A stretch of DNA of 64,000 nucleotides from positions 124,001 to 188,000 of the forward strand of contig NZ_CANNGQ010000003.1 in the NCBI RefSeq assembly GCF_947504145.1, in the 5' to 3' direction. Below are positions 1 to 8,912 of this stretch, piece after piece; position 1 is the stretch's first letter; every line of letters begins with the position of its first letter. Below the pieces are notes generated by a model. The model made no database searches and had not been told where the DNA came from. It saw nothing but the letters and a program-made list of their open reading frames with translations. Origin of the DNA: an uncultured Microbulbifer sp. GTDB taxonomy: Bacteria; Pseudomonadota; Gammaproteobacteria; Pseudomonadales; Cellvibrionaceae. The position numbers and the translations under genes are program-made.

Positions 1-272
1 GCGGAGCTTTTGCGCAGGTCTACGGCGACGTCGAACACTTCGCCGGCGGTGACGCGCACCAGCTTGCCCTGGGTACTCTGGGCCTGGTAGTGGAGGCCAC
101 GCAGGATACCCTGACCGGATTTGCTGTGATTGTCTTGCACGAAAGTGCGCTCGGCGCACTCGCGATTAAAGAAGTCCTGGCGGAAGGTTTCCAGGAAGAA
201 GCCGCGTTCATCGCCGAAGATTTTGGGTTCGATGATTTTTACATCGGGAATGCTGGTTTCTAATATTTTCAT
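1..272 (-). CDS. rfbC: dTDP-4-dehydrorhamnose 3,5-epimerase, N-terminal part
   Basis: Partial gene: the first 90 codons are visible and the 3' end lies beyond the left edge. RfbC/RmlC epimerises dTDP-4-keto-6-deoxyglucose at C3 and C5 in dTDP-L-rhamnose synthesis for cell-surface polysaccharide. The family pattern is visible: the DERGFFLETF stretch near residues 21-30, then QDNHSKS and the ILRGLHYQ segment that carries the cupin active-site histidine. The ATG is at 270-272. rfbA ends 36 bp upstream in the same orientation, so the two are probably co-transcribed, as in most rfb operons. A REP-like element sits between them. Confidence 0.93.
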   Translation of the reverse strand, partial: MKILETSIPDVKIIEPKIFGDERGFFLETFRQDFFNRECAERTFVQDNHSKSGQGILRGLHYQAQSTQGKLVRVTAGEVFDVAVDLRKSS

Positions 273-279
273 TGTTTGC

Positions 280-302
280 TCGCCTGCGGGCAGGCTCCTA
301 CG
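280..302. repeat. REP-like element, single copy
   Basis: The 22 bp from 280 to 301 (TCGCCTGCGGGCAGGCTCCT, then AC) match the right arm of the inverted pair at 2839-2862 at 19 of 22 positions. The core GCCTGC..GCAGGC can itself form a hairpin. It fills the short gap between rfbA and rfbC. Similar intergenic REP elements are abundant in Pseudomonas-like genomes. Confidence 0.6.
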
Positions 303-308
303 TGGTCT

Positions 309-1223
309 TTAGCGTGTGAAGCGGTGGTCGCGAGCGGACTCGGCAATCAGCTGCATCAGGTATTCGCCGTAACCACTCTTCATCAGAGGCTGGGCCTGTT
401 TTTCCAGCATTTCAGTATCGATAAAGCCTTTGCGGAATGCGACCTCCTCCGGGCAGGCCACCTTCAGGCCCTGGCGGCGCTCGATGGTCTGCACAAACTG
501 GGCGGCTTCCAACAGATTGTCGTGGGTGCCGGTGTCCAGCCAGGCGGAGCCGCGGCCCATCAACTCGACATTCAGTTTGCCCTGCTCCAGGTACATGCGG
601 TTGAGATCGGTGATTTCCAGCTCACCGCGGTGGCTGGGCTTGATTTCCCGTGCCAGGTCGCACACCTGGTTGTCGTAAAAATAAAGGCCGGTTACGGCGT
701 AGTTGGACTTTGGCTCTGCAGGCTTTTCTTCGATGCTGATCACTTTGCCGTTACTGTCGAATTCGGCAACGCCGTAGGCGCGCGGATCGGCAACATGATA
801 GCCAAACACCGTGGCGCCCTCTGTTCGCTGGTCCGCACTTTTTAGCACTTCGTTGAAACGTTCCGCGTAGTAGATGTTATCGCCCAGCACCAGCGCGCTG
901 GGGTTGTTACCCACGTGCTCGCGCCCGATCAGAAATGCCTGGGCCAGACCATCCGGGGATGGCTGCGCCGCATAAGAAATATTGATGCCCCACTGACTGC
1001 CATCTTCCAGCAGCTTCTGGAACAGTGACTGCTCATCCGGCGTGGTGATAATCAGAATATCCCGGATACCGGCCATCATCAGCGTGGTAAGCGGGTAGTA
1101 GATCATGGGCTTGTCGTAGACCGCCATGAGCTGCTTGCTGACACCTTTGGTCAGCGGATACAGACGGGTGCCGGAACCCCCGGCCAAAATAATGCCTTTT
1201 CTCGTCGCATTCCCTGTGTTCAT
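309..1223 (-). CDS. rfbA: Glucose-1-phosphate thymidylyltransferase
   Basis: RfbA/RmlA makes dTDP-glucose from dTTP and glucose-1-phosphate, the first step of dTDP-L-rhamnose synthesis in the cytoplasm. The 304-residue length is normal (about 290-300). The nucleotide-binding signature [11 protein letters not shown] lies at residues 15-25, followed by [24 protein letters not shown] (metal and nucleotide site), IEEKP and the [13 protein letters not shown] segment are all present. The ATG at 1223 is preceded by a short purine-rich stretch. It lies upstream of rfbC on the same strand; rfbB and rfbD are not in this window. Confidence 0.97.
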   Translation of the reverse strand: MNTGNATRKGIILAGGSGTRLYPLTKGVSKQLMAVYDKPMIYYPLTTLMMAGIRDILIITTPDEQSLFQKLLEDGSQWGINISYAAQPSPDGLAQAFLIGREHVGNNPSALVLGDNIYYAERFNEVLKSADQRTEGATVFGYHVADPRAYGVAEFDSNGKVISIEEKPAEPKSNYAVTGLYFYDNQVCDLAREIKPSHRGELEITDLNRMYLEQGKLNVELMGRGSAWLDTGTHDNLLEAAQFVQTIERRQGLKVACPEEVAFRKGFIDTEMLEKQAQPLMKSGYGEYLMQLIAESARDHRFTR

Positions 1224-1356
1224 TCACTCCCCCAATTGAGTTATCTGCATGCTTATTGGTCGAATAATTTACAGTAATTCCGCGGCTGTATTAACCTCGA
1301 CGCGTTCACTGCTCCAACTTCCGTGTGGTTTCGCGGAGCGCGGCCAAAACAAAAAA

Positions 1357-1384
1357 GGCCGCATCCTTTCGGATGCGGCCTTTT
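1357..1384. terminator. Bidirectional rho-independent terminator
   Basis: A perfect 10-bp stem (GGCCGCATCC at 1357-1366, GGATGCGGCC at 1371-1380) closes a TTTC loop. It is followed by TTTT on the plus strand and preceded by AAAAAA, so it can act in both directions. On the minus strand it lies just downstream of the tRNA-Ala gene and probably terminates it. Confidence 0.88.
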
Positions 1385-1389
1385 AAATT

Positions 1390-1465
1390 TGGTGGAGCCT
1401 AGCGGGATCGAACCGCTGACCTCAACACTGCCAGTGTTGCGCTCTCCCAGCTGAGCTAAGGCCCC
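1390..1465 (-). tRNA. tRNA-Ala, anticodon GGC
   Basis: Read on the minus strand this is a 76-nt cloverleaf: acceptor GGGGCCT pairing with AGGCTCC, D arm GCTCAGCTGGGAGAGC, anticodon stem CAACA/TGTTG with loop CTGGCAG, and a T arm containing GGTTCGATCC. The 3' CCA is encoded. The loop gives anticodon GGC, which reads the GCC and GCU alanine codons. A terminator hairpin lies immediately downstream. Confidence 0.97.
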
Positions 1466-1600
1466 ATATTTGGGTTGCTTTCACACTTGGGTTTCCCCCG
1501 AAAGCGAGGCGCATTTTAACAGCGACCCTTCGGGTGTCAACCAGAAAAAACAACTTTTCAAATCAAATAGTTAGCTTCGCTCAGACAGCCTGACACTGAA

Positions 1601-1625
1601 CCCGGGGTCAGCCGCCTGCCCCGGG
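1601..1625 (-). terminator. GC-rich hairpin downstream of galU
   Basis: A perfect 7-bp inverted repeat (CCCGGGG at 1601-1607, CCCCGGG at 1619-1625) starts 24 bp after the galU stop. It has no clear U-tract on the minus strand, so it is a weak terminator or an mRNA 3'-end stabiliser. The rest of 1466-1648 holds the tRNA upstream region and nothing else I can name. Confidence 0.4.
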
Positions 1626-1648
1626 CACTTCCACTCAGGCTTCGACCC

Positions 1649-2560
1649 TCAGGCCACCGCTGCTTCGCGCTGCTTCTGGCCTTCGAGGAATTCGCGAAGG
1701 CCGGCGCCGATATCGGCGTGGTGCAGGCCGTACTCAAACTGGGCCTTCATGTAGCCCAGCTTGTTGCCGCAGTCGTGACTGTGACCAACGATCCGGTAAG
1801 CTTCTACGCTCTGCACCTTGAGTAACTCGTCGACGGCGTCGGTCAGCTGGATTTCACCACCAGCACCCGGCTGGGTCTGGTCCAGCAGAGACCAGATTTC
1901 TGCGGGCAGCACGTAGCGGCCCACAACGGCCATGTTGGATGGAGCCGCATCGACGCTGGGCTTTTCTACCATGCCGTCGATTTTGGCTACGCCGCCTACT
2001 TTCAGGTCTGCGCCGAGGCAATCCACAACGCCGTATTTGCTCACTTCTTCCCACTCGACCGATTCAACCATGATTTGGCTGGCACCGGTCTGCTCAAAGT
2101 TGCGCACCATGGCTGCGAGATTGGTGTTGGTGAGGTCAGCTGCATATTCATCCACGAGGACGTCTGGCAGCAGTACCGCAAACGGGTTGTCACCAACCAC
2201 GGGACGCGCGCAGGAAATGGCATGACCGAGGCCTTTGGCTTCGGCCTGACGCACGGAAATCACCGTCACATCGCGCGGGATGATTGCGCGGACTTCTTCC
2301 AGCAGCTGACGCTTGAGGCGATTTTCCAGCTGGGCTTCCAGCTCGAATGAGGTGTCGAAGTGGTTGGTGATGGCGTTTTTACTGGCGTGGGTGACCAGGA
2401 CAATTTCCTTGATCCCCGCTTTGACCGCTTCGTTTACCACGTACTGGATCAGCGGCTTGTCGACGATCGGCAGCATCTCTTTCGGGATGGCCTTGGTGGC
2501 CGGCAACATACGGGTCCCCAAACCCGCCACTGGGATGACTGCTTTTTTAACTGTGGTCAT
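1649..2560 (-). CDS. galU: UTP-glucose-1-phosphate uridylyltransferase
   Basis: GalU makes UDP-glucose from UTP and glucose-1-phosphate for LPS, exopolysaccharide and trehalose routes. Length is 303 residues, as usual. The nucleotidyltransferase signature [19 protein letters not shown] is at the N-terminus, followed by [23 protein letters not shown] (metal-binding region), VEKP and GGEIQLTDA in the C-terminal half are all family hallmarks. It is transcribed alone. A strong CRP-type palindrome lies 74 bp upstream of the ATG, suggesting carbon-status control of UDP-glucose supply. Confidence 0.97.
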   Translation of the reverse strand: MTTVKKAVIPVAGLGTRMLPATKAIPKEMLPIVDKPLIQYVVNEAVKAGIKEIVLVTHASKNAITNHFDTSFELEAQLENRLKRQLLEEVRAIIPRDVTVISVRQAEAKGLGHAISCARPVVGDNPFAVLLPDVLVDEYAADLTNTNLAAMVRNFEQTGASQIMVESVEWEEVSKYGVVDCLGADLKVGGVAKIDGMVEKPSVDAAPSNMAVVGRYVLPAEIWSLLDQTQPGAGGEIQLTDAVDELLKVQSVEAYRIVGHSHDCGNKLGYMKAQFEYGLHHADIGAGLREFLEGQKQREAAVA

Positions 2561-2633
2561 AAACTTTTCCTTATTAGTCGAAGTACTTCCCGGTTAATCC
2601 TTTAAACCTCTTGATGGCGGGATTCTAACCATG

Positions 2634-2655
2634 AAATGTGACAGTTGTCACACAA
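2634..2655. promoter_or_regulatory. Putative CRP/Vfr operator upstream of galU
   Basis: The sequence contains TGTGA-CAGTTG-TCACA, the perfect TGTGA-N6-TCACA half-site pair, inside AAATGTGA...TCACACAA. This matches the 22-bp CRP consensus well. It sits 74 bp upstream of the galU start in a gap of about 310 bp. Whether the regulator is CRP, Vfr or a paralogue cannot be told from the site. Confidence 0.6.
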
Positions 2656-2792
2656 AGAGAGCAGTTAGGCGCCAAGTGTTTCTTTTGAGGCCACCAGGGC
2701 CTCGATGCTTTGATAATTAGATAGGCAATAAAAATGCCACCCTGGTTTGGGAGAGCAGCATTTGTTTGGTCGAGCGCGGAGTAGTAAGCGCT

Positions 2793-2862
2793 TGTAGGAG
2801 CCGGCCGTGCAGGCGAATGGGGGCCGGCTTTCGCCAGGTTCGCCTGCAAGCAGGCCCCTACA
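2793..2862. repeat. Inverted pair of REP-like elements
   Basis: The left arm 2793-2817 (TGTAGGAGC...GCAGGCGAA) and the right arm 2839-2862 (TTCGCCTGC...CCCCTACA) are inverted copies separated by 21 bp. They lie directly downstream of the gltX stop at 2872 (minus strand). The same unit occurs once at 280-302. The pattern TGTAGGAGC...GCGAA resembles Pseudomonas-type REP doublets (REPINs). Confidence 0.75.
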
Positions 2863-2871
2863 GGGGGTAAA

Positions 2872-4347
2872 TTATCCGAGAGAAGCGAACTCTTTTTCCC
2901 AGCGCTTTAGCACCTTCTTGCCGGCCCCGCCCAGCACATCAATCGCCTGGCGCAGGCGGGCGCGGCTGAGATCCGGGCCAAGCAGACCCATCGCGTCCAT
3001 GACCGAGAAGCTGGCGGTGGTGCCACTAATGGCCACAAATAACGGCGCGTTGAAGTCCTTGAGCTTGATATCCATCTGGGTAGACAGCTCTTTCACCGTG
3101 GCGAAGATGTTGTCTTTACTCCAGCTACGCAGGGCTTCCAGCCGCCACAGGGTGAACTGGAGCAGCTTCTTCTGCTCATCCAGCTCCAGGCGGTTGCCCG
3201 CAAAGCTATCTTCGGTCAGCGGCAGTTGGCCAGCGGCGAGGAAGCTCACCAGGGGCATGAAGTCGCCGAAGGTTTCCATCCGCCCTTTAGCCTGGGGCAG
3301 GACTTTGAGCAGGTTCTCACGGTTCAGCAACCATTGCTGCAGGCGGTCAGCCAGCTGTTCGTCTTGCAGCTCGCGGATCCACAGGCCGTTCAGCCAGCTC
3401 AGTTTTTCTACATCGAATACCGGACCACCGAGAGACACGCGCTGAATGTCGAAGTGCTTGAGCATCTCGTCGAGGGTGAATTTCTCGCTCTCATCCGGCA
3501 TCGACCAACCCATGCGACCGAGGTAGTTCAGCAGAGCCTCGGGCATAAAGCCAGCGCGCTGGTAATAAAGGATAGAGGTGGGGTTCTTACGCTTGGACAG
3601 CTTGGTCTTGTCCGGATTACGCAGCAGCGGCAGGTGGCACAGCACCGGCATTTCCCAACCAAAGTATTCATACAGCAGCTTGTGCTTGGGGGCGGAGTTG
3701 ATCCACTCCTCGCCGCGCAGCACATGGGTGATCTCCATCAGGTGATCGTCAACCACATTGGCCAGGTGGTAGGTGGGCATGCCGTCGGACTTGAGCAGGA
3801 TCTGGGCGTCTACCTGGGCCCAGTCGATCTCGATGGCGCCGCGCAGCAGGTCTTCCACCACGCAGGTGCCGGATTCCGGCACATTCATGCGCACCACATA
3901 GGGCTCACCGGCCGCCTTGCGCTTTTCTACCTCTTCCGCGGGCAGCGCCAGGTCGGAGGGCTTGAGGGTTGCCTTGCCGGATTCCTTCAGCTGCTCGCGC
4001 AACTGATCCAATTCTTCCGCTGTACGGTAACAATGAAAGGCATGACCTTTGGCGACCAGCTCATCACAGTGCTTTTTATATATGCCACCGCGTTCGCTCT
4101 GGCGGTATGGGCCATGCGGACCACCCACGTCCGGACCTTCCTGCCAGTCGAGCCCCAACCAGCGCAGACTGTCCAGAATTGCCTGCTCGGACTCCGGGGT
4201 ACTTCGAGCCTGGTCAGTATCTTCGATACGCAGAACAAACTGGCCACCTTGGGCCTGGGCAAAGCACTGGTTAAACAGCGCGATATAAGCGGTACCTACG
4301 TGTGGATCACCGGTGGGGGATGGAGCAATGCGGGTTCTTACGGTCAT
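2872..4347 (-). CDS. gltX: Glutamate-tRNA ligase
   Basis: GltX charges tRNA-Glu with glutamate and is an essential class I aminoacyl-tRNA synthetase. The protein is 491 residues, close to the usual 470-490. The HIGH-type signature appears as [14 protein letters not shown] near residue 8 and the KMSKS-type loop as KTKLSKRK near residue 250. The middle carries LRIEDTD and the tRNA-binding segment HVLRGEEWI. The ATG at 4347 gives the canonical start [12 protein letters not shown]. It is monocistronic in this window; a REP pair follows its stop codon. Confidence 0.97.
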   Translation of the reverse strand: MTVRTRIAPSPTGDPHVGTAYIALFNQCFAQAQGGQFVLRIEDTDQARSTPESEQAILDSLRWLGLDWQEGPDVGGPHGPYRQSERGGIYKKHCDELVAKGHAFHCYRTAEELDQLREQLKESGKATLKPSDLALPAEEVEKRKAAGEPYVVRMNVPESGTCVVEDLLRGAIEIDWAQVDAQILLKSDGMPTYHLANVVDDHLMEITHVLRGEEWINSAPKHKLLYEYFGWEMPVLCHLPLLRNPDKTKLSKRKNPTSILYYQRAGFMPEALLNYLGRMGWSMPDESEKFTLDEMLKHFDIQRVSLGGPVFDVEKLSWLNGLWIRELQDEQLADRLQQWLLNRENLLKVLPQAKGRMETFGDFMPLVSFLAAGQLPLTEDSFAGNRLELDEQKKLLQFTLWRLEALRSWSKDNIFATVKELSTQMDIKLKDFNAPLFVAISGTTASFSVMDAMGLLGPDLSRARLRQAIDVLGGAGKKVLKRWEKEFASLG

Positions 4348-4516
4348 TGGAAGCCTGATGTTGGACTGGTGACTAATAAAGGAAGATAGATCTTAGAGGC
4401 GCGGCATTATATCGCCGAGATCCAGGGGCGCACAGGGGGCAGACCCAGGCGAACCGAAACCTGTATTACCTGACAAGTCGACCGCTCTCGGCCAACGTGA
4501 AAATATCTTTAGAAAA

Positions 4517-4540
4517 ATTCCGTGACTCGAGTCACAGAAT
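4517..4540. promoter_or_regulatory. 24-bp near-perfect palindrome upstream of the pilus genes (CRP-like)
   Basis: ATTC-C-GTGACTCGAGTCAC-A-GAAT reads almost identically on both strands; the inner 14 bp at 4522-4535 are a perfect palindrome. The spacing CGTGA-N6-TCACA fits a CRP-type site with one mismatch. It lies about 135 bp upstream of the major pilin start in a 326-bp gap that also holds the gltX upstream region. Nothing else in that gap was recognised. Confidence 0.5.
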
Positions 4541-4673
4541 CGGTATTATCGCGTCACAGTCGACGAAACTGGAGGATTTTCCGCCAATTTGCTGTAGCCG
4601 ACGCCAGGGAACGCCCATAAGATGCGCGCCCGATAACCAATAACCCTACAACAACACTTGGGGATACTCTGAA

Positions 4674-5237
4674 ATGTCTAAAGCTCTTCGCTCAATGCTC
4701 GCAATCGCGGTATCTGCCGTGTCATTCGGCACCATTGCCGCGACCAACCCCGACGCAGCAACAGCAAATGAATCCGAAGGCGATTTTACTATTACTATGG
4801 GCCTCGCTCCGTATATCGTTGTGAATCACTTTAACGATCTGGCACTGACTGTAGACCCCGCTGTAGGTGCAACTGGTCAGGAAGACATCTGCGTAGGCGG
4901 CTACGGTTTTCCCGATTACAGCATTAGCTTCTCGAGCGCAAACAGCAGCACCGGCATGCCGTTTGCCTTGAAAGGTGATTCGACAGGCTCCACTGACTTC
5001 GTACCCTACTCTGTCGAATTTGCAGACAGTGTCACCGCCTCTACTGGCGACAGTGTTCTCGCTGATGGCACGACAGGTACAGGCGTACGCTATGCACGCA
5101 CTGCAACCGTGACTGACTGCCTCGATACCGCAACAGACAATGCACGTATCTTTATCGCGGTTGATGCAAACGACTGGCAAGGCGTTAGCGAGCAGTCTTT
5201 CACTGACACGCTGACCGTCACCGTTAGCGCCATCTAA
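4674..5237 (+). CDS. Alpha-type (CS1/CFA-I-like) fimbrial major subunit
   Basis: Small secreted protein of 187 residues with a clear signal peptide (hydrophobic residues 8-20, cleavage near IAA-TN). The mature part is rich in Ala, Thr, Ser and Asp. It has two cysteines, in EDICVGG and VTDCLDT, that could form one disulphide. It ends in alternating beta-strand residues (DTLTVTVSAI), as pilin domains assembled by donor-strand exchange do. Its position directly before a CooC/CfaC-like usher makes it the likely major pilin. The exact Pfam family (CS1 subunit or SCPU-like) is not certain by eye. Confidence 0.72.
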   Translation: MSKALRSMLAIAVSAVSFGTIAATNPDAATANESEGDFTITMGLAPYIVVNHFNDLALTVDPAVGATGQEDICVGGYGFPDYSISFSSANSSTGMPFALKGDSTGSTDFVPYSVEFADSVTASTGDSVLADGTTGTGVRYARTATVTDCLDTATDNARIFIAVDANDWQGVSEQSFTDTLTVTVSAI

Positions 5238-5291
5238 CCTGGTGCGCCCGCCGTCAATCTCTGACCGCGGGCATATACGGGCTCAACGACA

Positions 5292-7805
5292 ATGAAGCGC
5301 GCCATTGTAACTGGACTGCTAGCACCGGTTTTAATTGCGCCGGGCCTCGCCTGCGCCACGACCGCTTTCATTTTGGAAACCGGAACGCCTGCGGGCTTCG
5401 AGGATCTGTCGGAAGCCCGCCCCTTGGTAGTGGACGTCTACTATGGTGGCCAGTTAATTGGAACGGCCACCGCATCTGTAGACCCCGGTTTTATCGAATT
5501 CGTGGTACCTGAGGCACTCATTCCACTGTTGCCGGAAACCTTAGCACCAGATCGACTGATTTCAGCACTCTCACAACCACTCCCCCGAAATGCCCGCAAA
5601 ATTTGCCGATCGGCAAGCCATTCCGGATGCGGCTACCTGGCTCCGGCAGAGTACAAGGACGCGGGCCTTATCTTTGACGAAAGCCGCTTTCGTGTGGACT
5701 TGTTCCTCGCGCCTGATTTACTGCCCAGGCAATCTGCGATTTCCGATCCGTTTCTACCCGAGTCAAGCACTGGTTTTTCGTTTATCCAAAACCTTGCTGG
5801 TACCTGGTCAGGCGTGCGCAGCGAATCCGGGGAGGACGCGCACAGCTCAGCGCTGCTTGGGGATACGATCCTGAGCTACGGAGAGCATGGGTTACACAGC
5901 CAGTGGGCGCTTACTGACGAGCAGTCACAGGTGTACCAGCTGTACTGGAATCACGATTACCGTGGTCACGCCTGGTCCGCTGGGCTGATTTACCCAGAGA
6001 GTGATATTGGTGGATTTGCACTCTCGCCCCAGCTCTATGGGATCGAGTACCGCAGTTCTACAAACAGCCGGACTGACCAGCGGTACACCCAGGGCGCACC
6101 GCTTGAAGTAAATATGCCGGTGCGAGGCAGGGTTGAGGTCCGTCGCGATGAGCGCCTGGTCCACTCTCAACTGCTGGAAGCCGGAAACCGGCTTTTAGAT
6201 ACCTCCTCTATGCCTAGCGGCGCGTACGAGGTTGAAATCCGCACGTTCGACGAAAGCGGCCGTCTCCTGGGCGAGTTCAGACAATTTTTTGCCAAAGATG
6301 CCCGTTTACCCGCACCGGGAGAATGGCGCTGGGCCATTCAGGCCGGTCAACCCGTCCGCCATACTACCGATATGCATTTGCCGGAAGCACTGGACGATTA
6401 CATTACTCAGGTAGGGCTGGCACGGCGCCTTTACGACAACACGAGCGTTTTTGGCAATTTCGCCACCACAACGGATGAACAGCTGATCGAACTCGGCAGC
6501 CGCTGGGTAGGGCCCGGTCTGGAAATTGCACCGAGTGTCGTTCACACCGCCGATGGACGCAGCGGCTTTCGTTTGAATATGCTGGCCCGAATTTCGGGTA
6601 TTACTGTAAGTGCATCAGAAGCGAGGCTCGATGCCGCCCCTCCGGTTGATCGTTCGAGCAATCGCTATCCGCTGCTCAGCTCAGGTTACCGCCAGAGAAA
6701 TTTCGCACTCAGTGGCAACGCGCTCGACTGGCGTTATACGTTGCGCCATACCGAGAGAGACAACCGCTTTTATACACTTCAGGGAAGCTACCTGCCGGCG
6801 CCTTATGGCGATTCCGCACAGAAGCTCTCCACCTTGGAATTTCGCCGCAATATATTACGCAGCGCCAATTGGTTAGGGGATGTGACCCTGACACACAGTA
6901 TTGCGGACGGAGAGCATCTGACCCTGGCCAGTGTCGAGTTCCGCTTCAATGGCAATCAACGCAACCACAGCGCCAGATTACAGGCCGGCCAGGGGCGCGG
7001 CGCTCCAGGTACCCGCGCAGCATTTACGTCGCATTGGCACAACGCTCCCTCCGCCACCATGCGCGTCGATCAGCAGATCTCCGGCGAATTAAGTGAATAC
7101 GGTTCGTATCTGGGGGGGCAGTTCGCTGTATCCGGTAGACGCGGACGAGCCAGTGCCACAGCCGCTTATCGGAATGGTGACGAGTACCAGTCTTTCAATT
7201 ATCTGGGCAGTTTCAACACCAGTGTATTGAGCACTGAGAATACGTTCGCCTGGGGCGGAGACAATACACTCGACAGCGCAGTGGTTGTCGGGATCGATGG
7301 TGGCGATGATCAACCATTTGAAATCCTGGTAGACGGCGTACGCCGTGGAACCGCAGTCGCCGGTGAGCGTTCCGTTATTCGATTACCGGCCTTCGGTAGC
7401 TACGACTTGCAGCTGAAACCAATGGCGGATGGATTCTTCGACTATCGCGAATCGCAGCAGACAGTCACTCTTTATCCCGGGAATGTAGCCAAAACCAGTT
7501 ACGCCGTTGAAACCATCGTTCTGGTGCTCGGCCGATTGGTGAAAGATGGCACACCACTCGCCAACACGCGCATTTCCATTGGTAAGCACAGTACCGTTAC
7601 TGACGAATTCGGTGTATTTCAGATGGAAATGCCGGTCAGGCCCGGCAAGCTGCAATCCCCTCCGGTGATTTGGGGCAACTGCCGGGTGCCACTGCCAACA
7701 CAGAGTGCCGGTGAGCACTGGCTCAACCTGGGCGTGGTCAACCTCGATTCAGAGAAGTGCACTGCCGAATCAGAAAAGTATGCAGCCAATGGAGGGAGCA
7801 ATTGA
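5292..7805 (+). CDS. Outer-membrane fimbrial usher, CfaC/TcfC type
   Basis: 837-residue secreted protein with a signal peptide (residues 1-22, cleavage after LACA). The N-terminal segment DVYYGGQLIGTATASVDPGF and the long beta-rich middle (alternating Arg/aromatic strands, GSRWVGPGLEIAP, SSGYRQRNFALSG) fit the 24-strand usher barrel. The C-terminus, with LVLGRLVKDGTPLANTRISI and GNCRVPLP, resembles the CooC C-terminal domain of alpha-family ushers rather than FimD/PapC ushers. It should export and polymerise the pilin encoded 54 bp upstream. The tip gene starts 2 bp after its stop. Confidence 0.85.
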   Translation: MKRAIVTGLLAPVLIAPGLACATTAFILETGTPAGFEDLSEARPLVVDVYYGGQLIGTATASVDPGFIEFVVPEALIPLLPETLAPDRLISALSQPLPRNARKICRSASHSGCGYLAPAEYKDAGLIFDESRFRVDLFLAPDLLPRQSAISDPFLPESSTGFSFIQNLAGTWSGVRSESGEDAHSSALLGDTILSYGEHGLHSQWALTDEQSQVYQLYWNHDYRGHAWSAGLIYPESDIGGFALSPQLYGIEYRSSTNSRTDQRYTQGAPLEVNMPVRGRVEVRRDERLVHSQLLEAGNRLLDTSSMPSGAYEVEIRTFDESGRLLGEFRQFFAKDARLPAPGEWRWAIQAGQPVRHTTDMHLPEALDDYITQVGLARRLYDNTSVFGNFATTTDEQLIELGSRWVGPGLEIAPSVVHTADGRSGFRLNMLARISGITVSASEARLDAAPPVDRSSNRYPLLSSGYRQRNFALSGNALDWRYTLRHTERDNRFYTLQGSYLPAPYGDSAQKLSTLEFRRNILRSANWLGDVTLTHSIADGEHLTLASVEFRFNGNQRNHSARLQAGQGRGAPGTRAAFTSHWHNAPSATMRVDQQISGELSEYGSYLGGQFAVSGRRGRASATAAYRNGDEYQSFNYLGSFNTSVLSTENTFAWGGDNTLDSAVVVGIDGGDDQPFEILVDGVRRGTAVAGERSVIRLPAFGSYDLQLKPMADGFFDYRESQQTVTLYPGNVAKTSYAVETIVLVLGRLVKDGTPLANTRISIGKHSTVTDEFGVFQMEMPVRPGKLQSPPVIWGNCRVPLPTQSAGEHWLNLGVVNLDSEKCTAESEKYAANGGSN

Positions 7806-7807
7806 TC

Positions 7808-8890
7808 ATGGCACTATTTCGCCTTTTCACGGTACTTCTCGTTCTGGTAATGCTGCCACTATCACAGGCTTCAGCGCAGCGAAGCTATTCCGGCAATACT
7901 CTGGGCTGCGTCTCCGGGGTACCCGAGGTAAGCAGCCAGGATCTGAACGCAGACCGCGGTTTGGGCGTATGTAACGAGAAGCCCATACACCAGCTACAAT
8001 TTGTGCCCGGGCGCCAGGATCTCGGCACTATTGATTTTTTTATTCGTAGTTGCTGGTCGTGGCATTTTTCAAACCCATGTTTGACGAACACATCCGGCAA
8101 CAATTTCGGGCGCTACAGCGTAGAAGTCGGCGACACTTCTCTAGAAGAAGGTCTCATTTATCTTACCGGAACAAATGGCGATTCATTGAAAGTGACCCTG
8201 GAGTTTGTGCACCCTGCACGTCCAGCGGAGCCACTTACACCCGGTGTCGAAACCACCACACTCTATCCAGGTGTCACTGATTCTCGGGCGGGGCCGGTAT
8301 CTATTCGTGTATCTCTCGCGCCGGGAGAAAGCCTCATTTCCGACAGTTATAGCGGTAGCTTCGACTTGTATGTTTATCAGTGTGAATGGTGGGAGTGGAG
8401 ACCCCTGTGTAAAAACGCTCCGGGTGAAGGCGGTGCACCGGCGCTGCTGGCACAACCAGTACGCTTTCAAGTAGGGATGAATCCCGACCCCATGATCAAA
8501 ATCAGCGGGCTGGAAGACATGGTGATCGACGGGAGCGGAAGTGGCGATATCACTGCGAACCAGACGTTCTGCGTATTCACCACCGATAGCGCTGAATTCA
8601 ATATCCGCGGTGACAGTCTGAATGGAGACGGTTCCTTCCTGTTGCGGGGGGAGTCAATTACCGAGGAAGTGATCCCATACTCGGTGCGGGTACAGCGTCT
8701 TGGGAATACCCGCAGGCCGAGAAACCTTACCGAAGGACAAGTTGCCAGAAAGTGGCCGGGATCGAATCAAGAGAACTGTGGCGGGCAGGAGAATATGCAG
8801 ATTGAAATAGGCATAGACCGCAGCGATATTGGAAACCCGACTGACACCCTCTATCAGGATGTGCTCACATTGACGGTCACAACTGAATAA
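7808..8890 (+). CDS. Putative pilus tip/initiator protein (CfaE/CblD-like)
   Basis: A start at 7808 gives 360 residues beginning with a strong signal peptide (MALFRLFTVLLVLVMLPLSQ, cleavage near ASA-Q). A GGAGGGAG Shine-Dalgarno stretch about 8 bp upstream supports this ATG over the upstream in-frame alternatives. The mature protein has many cysteines (CVSG, VCNE, SCWSWHF, PCLT, YQCEWWEW, PLCKN, FCVF, NCGG) and a C-terminal beta domain ending DVLTLTVTTE, like the pilin. Its place after an alpha-type usher matches CfaE/CooD tip adhesins. The function comes from position plus architecture. Confidence 0.68.
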   Translation: MALFRLFTVLLVLVMLPLSQASAQRSYSGNTLGCVSGVPEVSSQDLNADRGLGVCNEKPIHQLQFVPGRQDLGTIDFFIRSCWSWHFSNPCLTNTSGNNFGRYSVEVGDTSLEEGLIYLTGTNGDSLKVTLEFVHPARPAEPLTPGVETTTLYPGVTDSRAGPVSIRVSLAPGESLISDSYSGSFDLYVYQCEWWEWRPLCKNAPGEGGAPALLAQPVRFQVGMNPDPMIKISGLEDMVIDGSGSGDITANQTFCVFTTDSAEFNIRGDSLNGDGSFLLRGESITEEVIPYSVRVQRLGNTRRPRNLTEGQVARKWPGSNQENCGGQENMQIEIGIDRSDIGNPTDTLYQDVLTLTVTTE

Positions 8891-8912
8891 TCCGCCCTCC
8901 GCGTCAGTCGTA

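Noticed and set aside
276-845. Plus-strand open frame opposite rfbA
   Set aside because: Shadow of rfbA; no start site or recognisable protein.
2625-2849. 74-codon minus-strand open frame between galU and gltX
   Set aside because: It covers the CRP-like site and the REP doublet and encodes nothing recognisable.
3226-4389. Long plus-strand open frame (387 codons) opposite gltX
   Set aside because: It is antisense to a clearly conserved gltX, shows no domain, and arises from GC-rich codon bias on the other strand.
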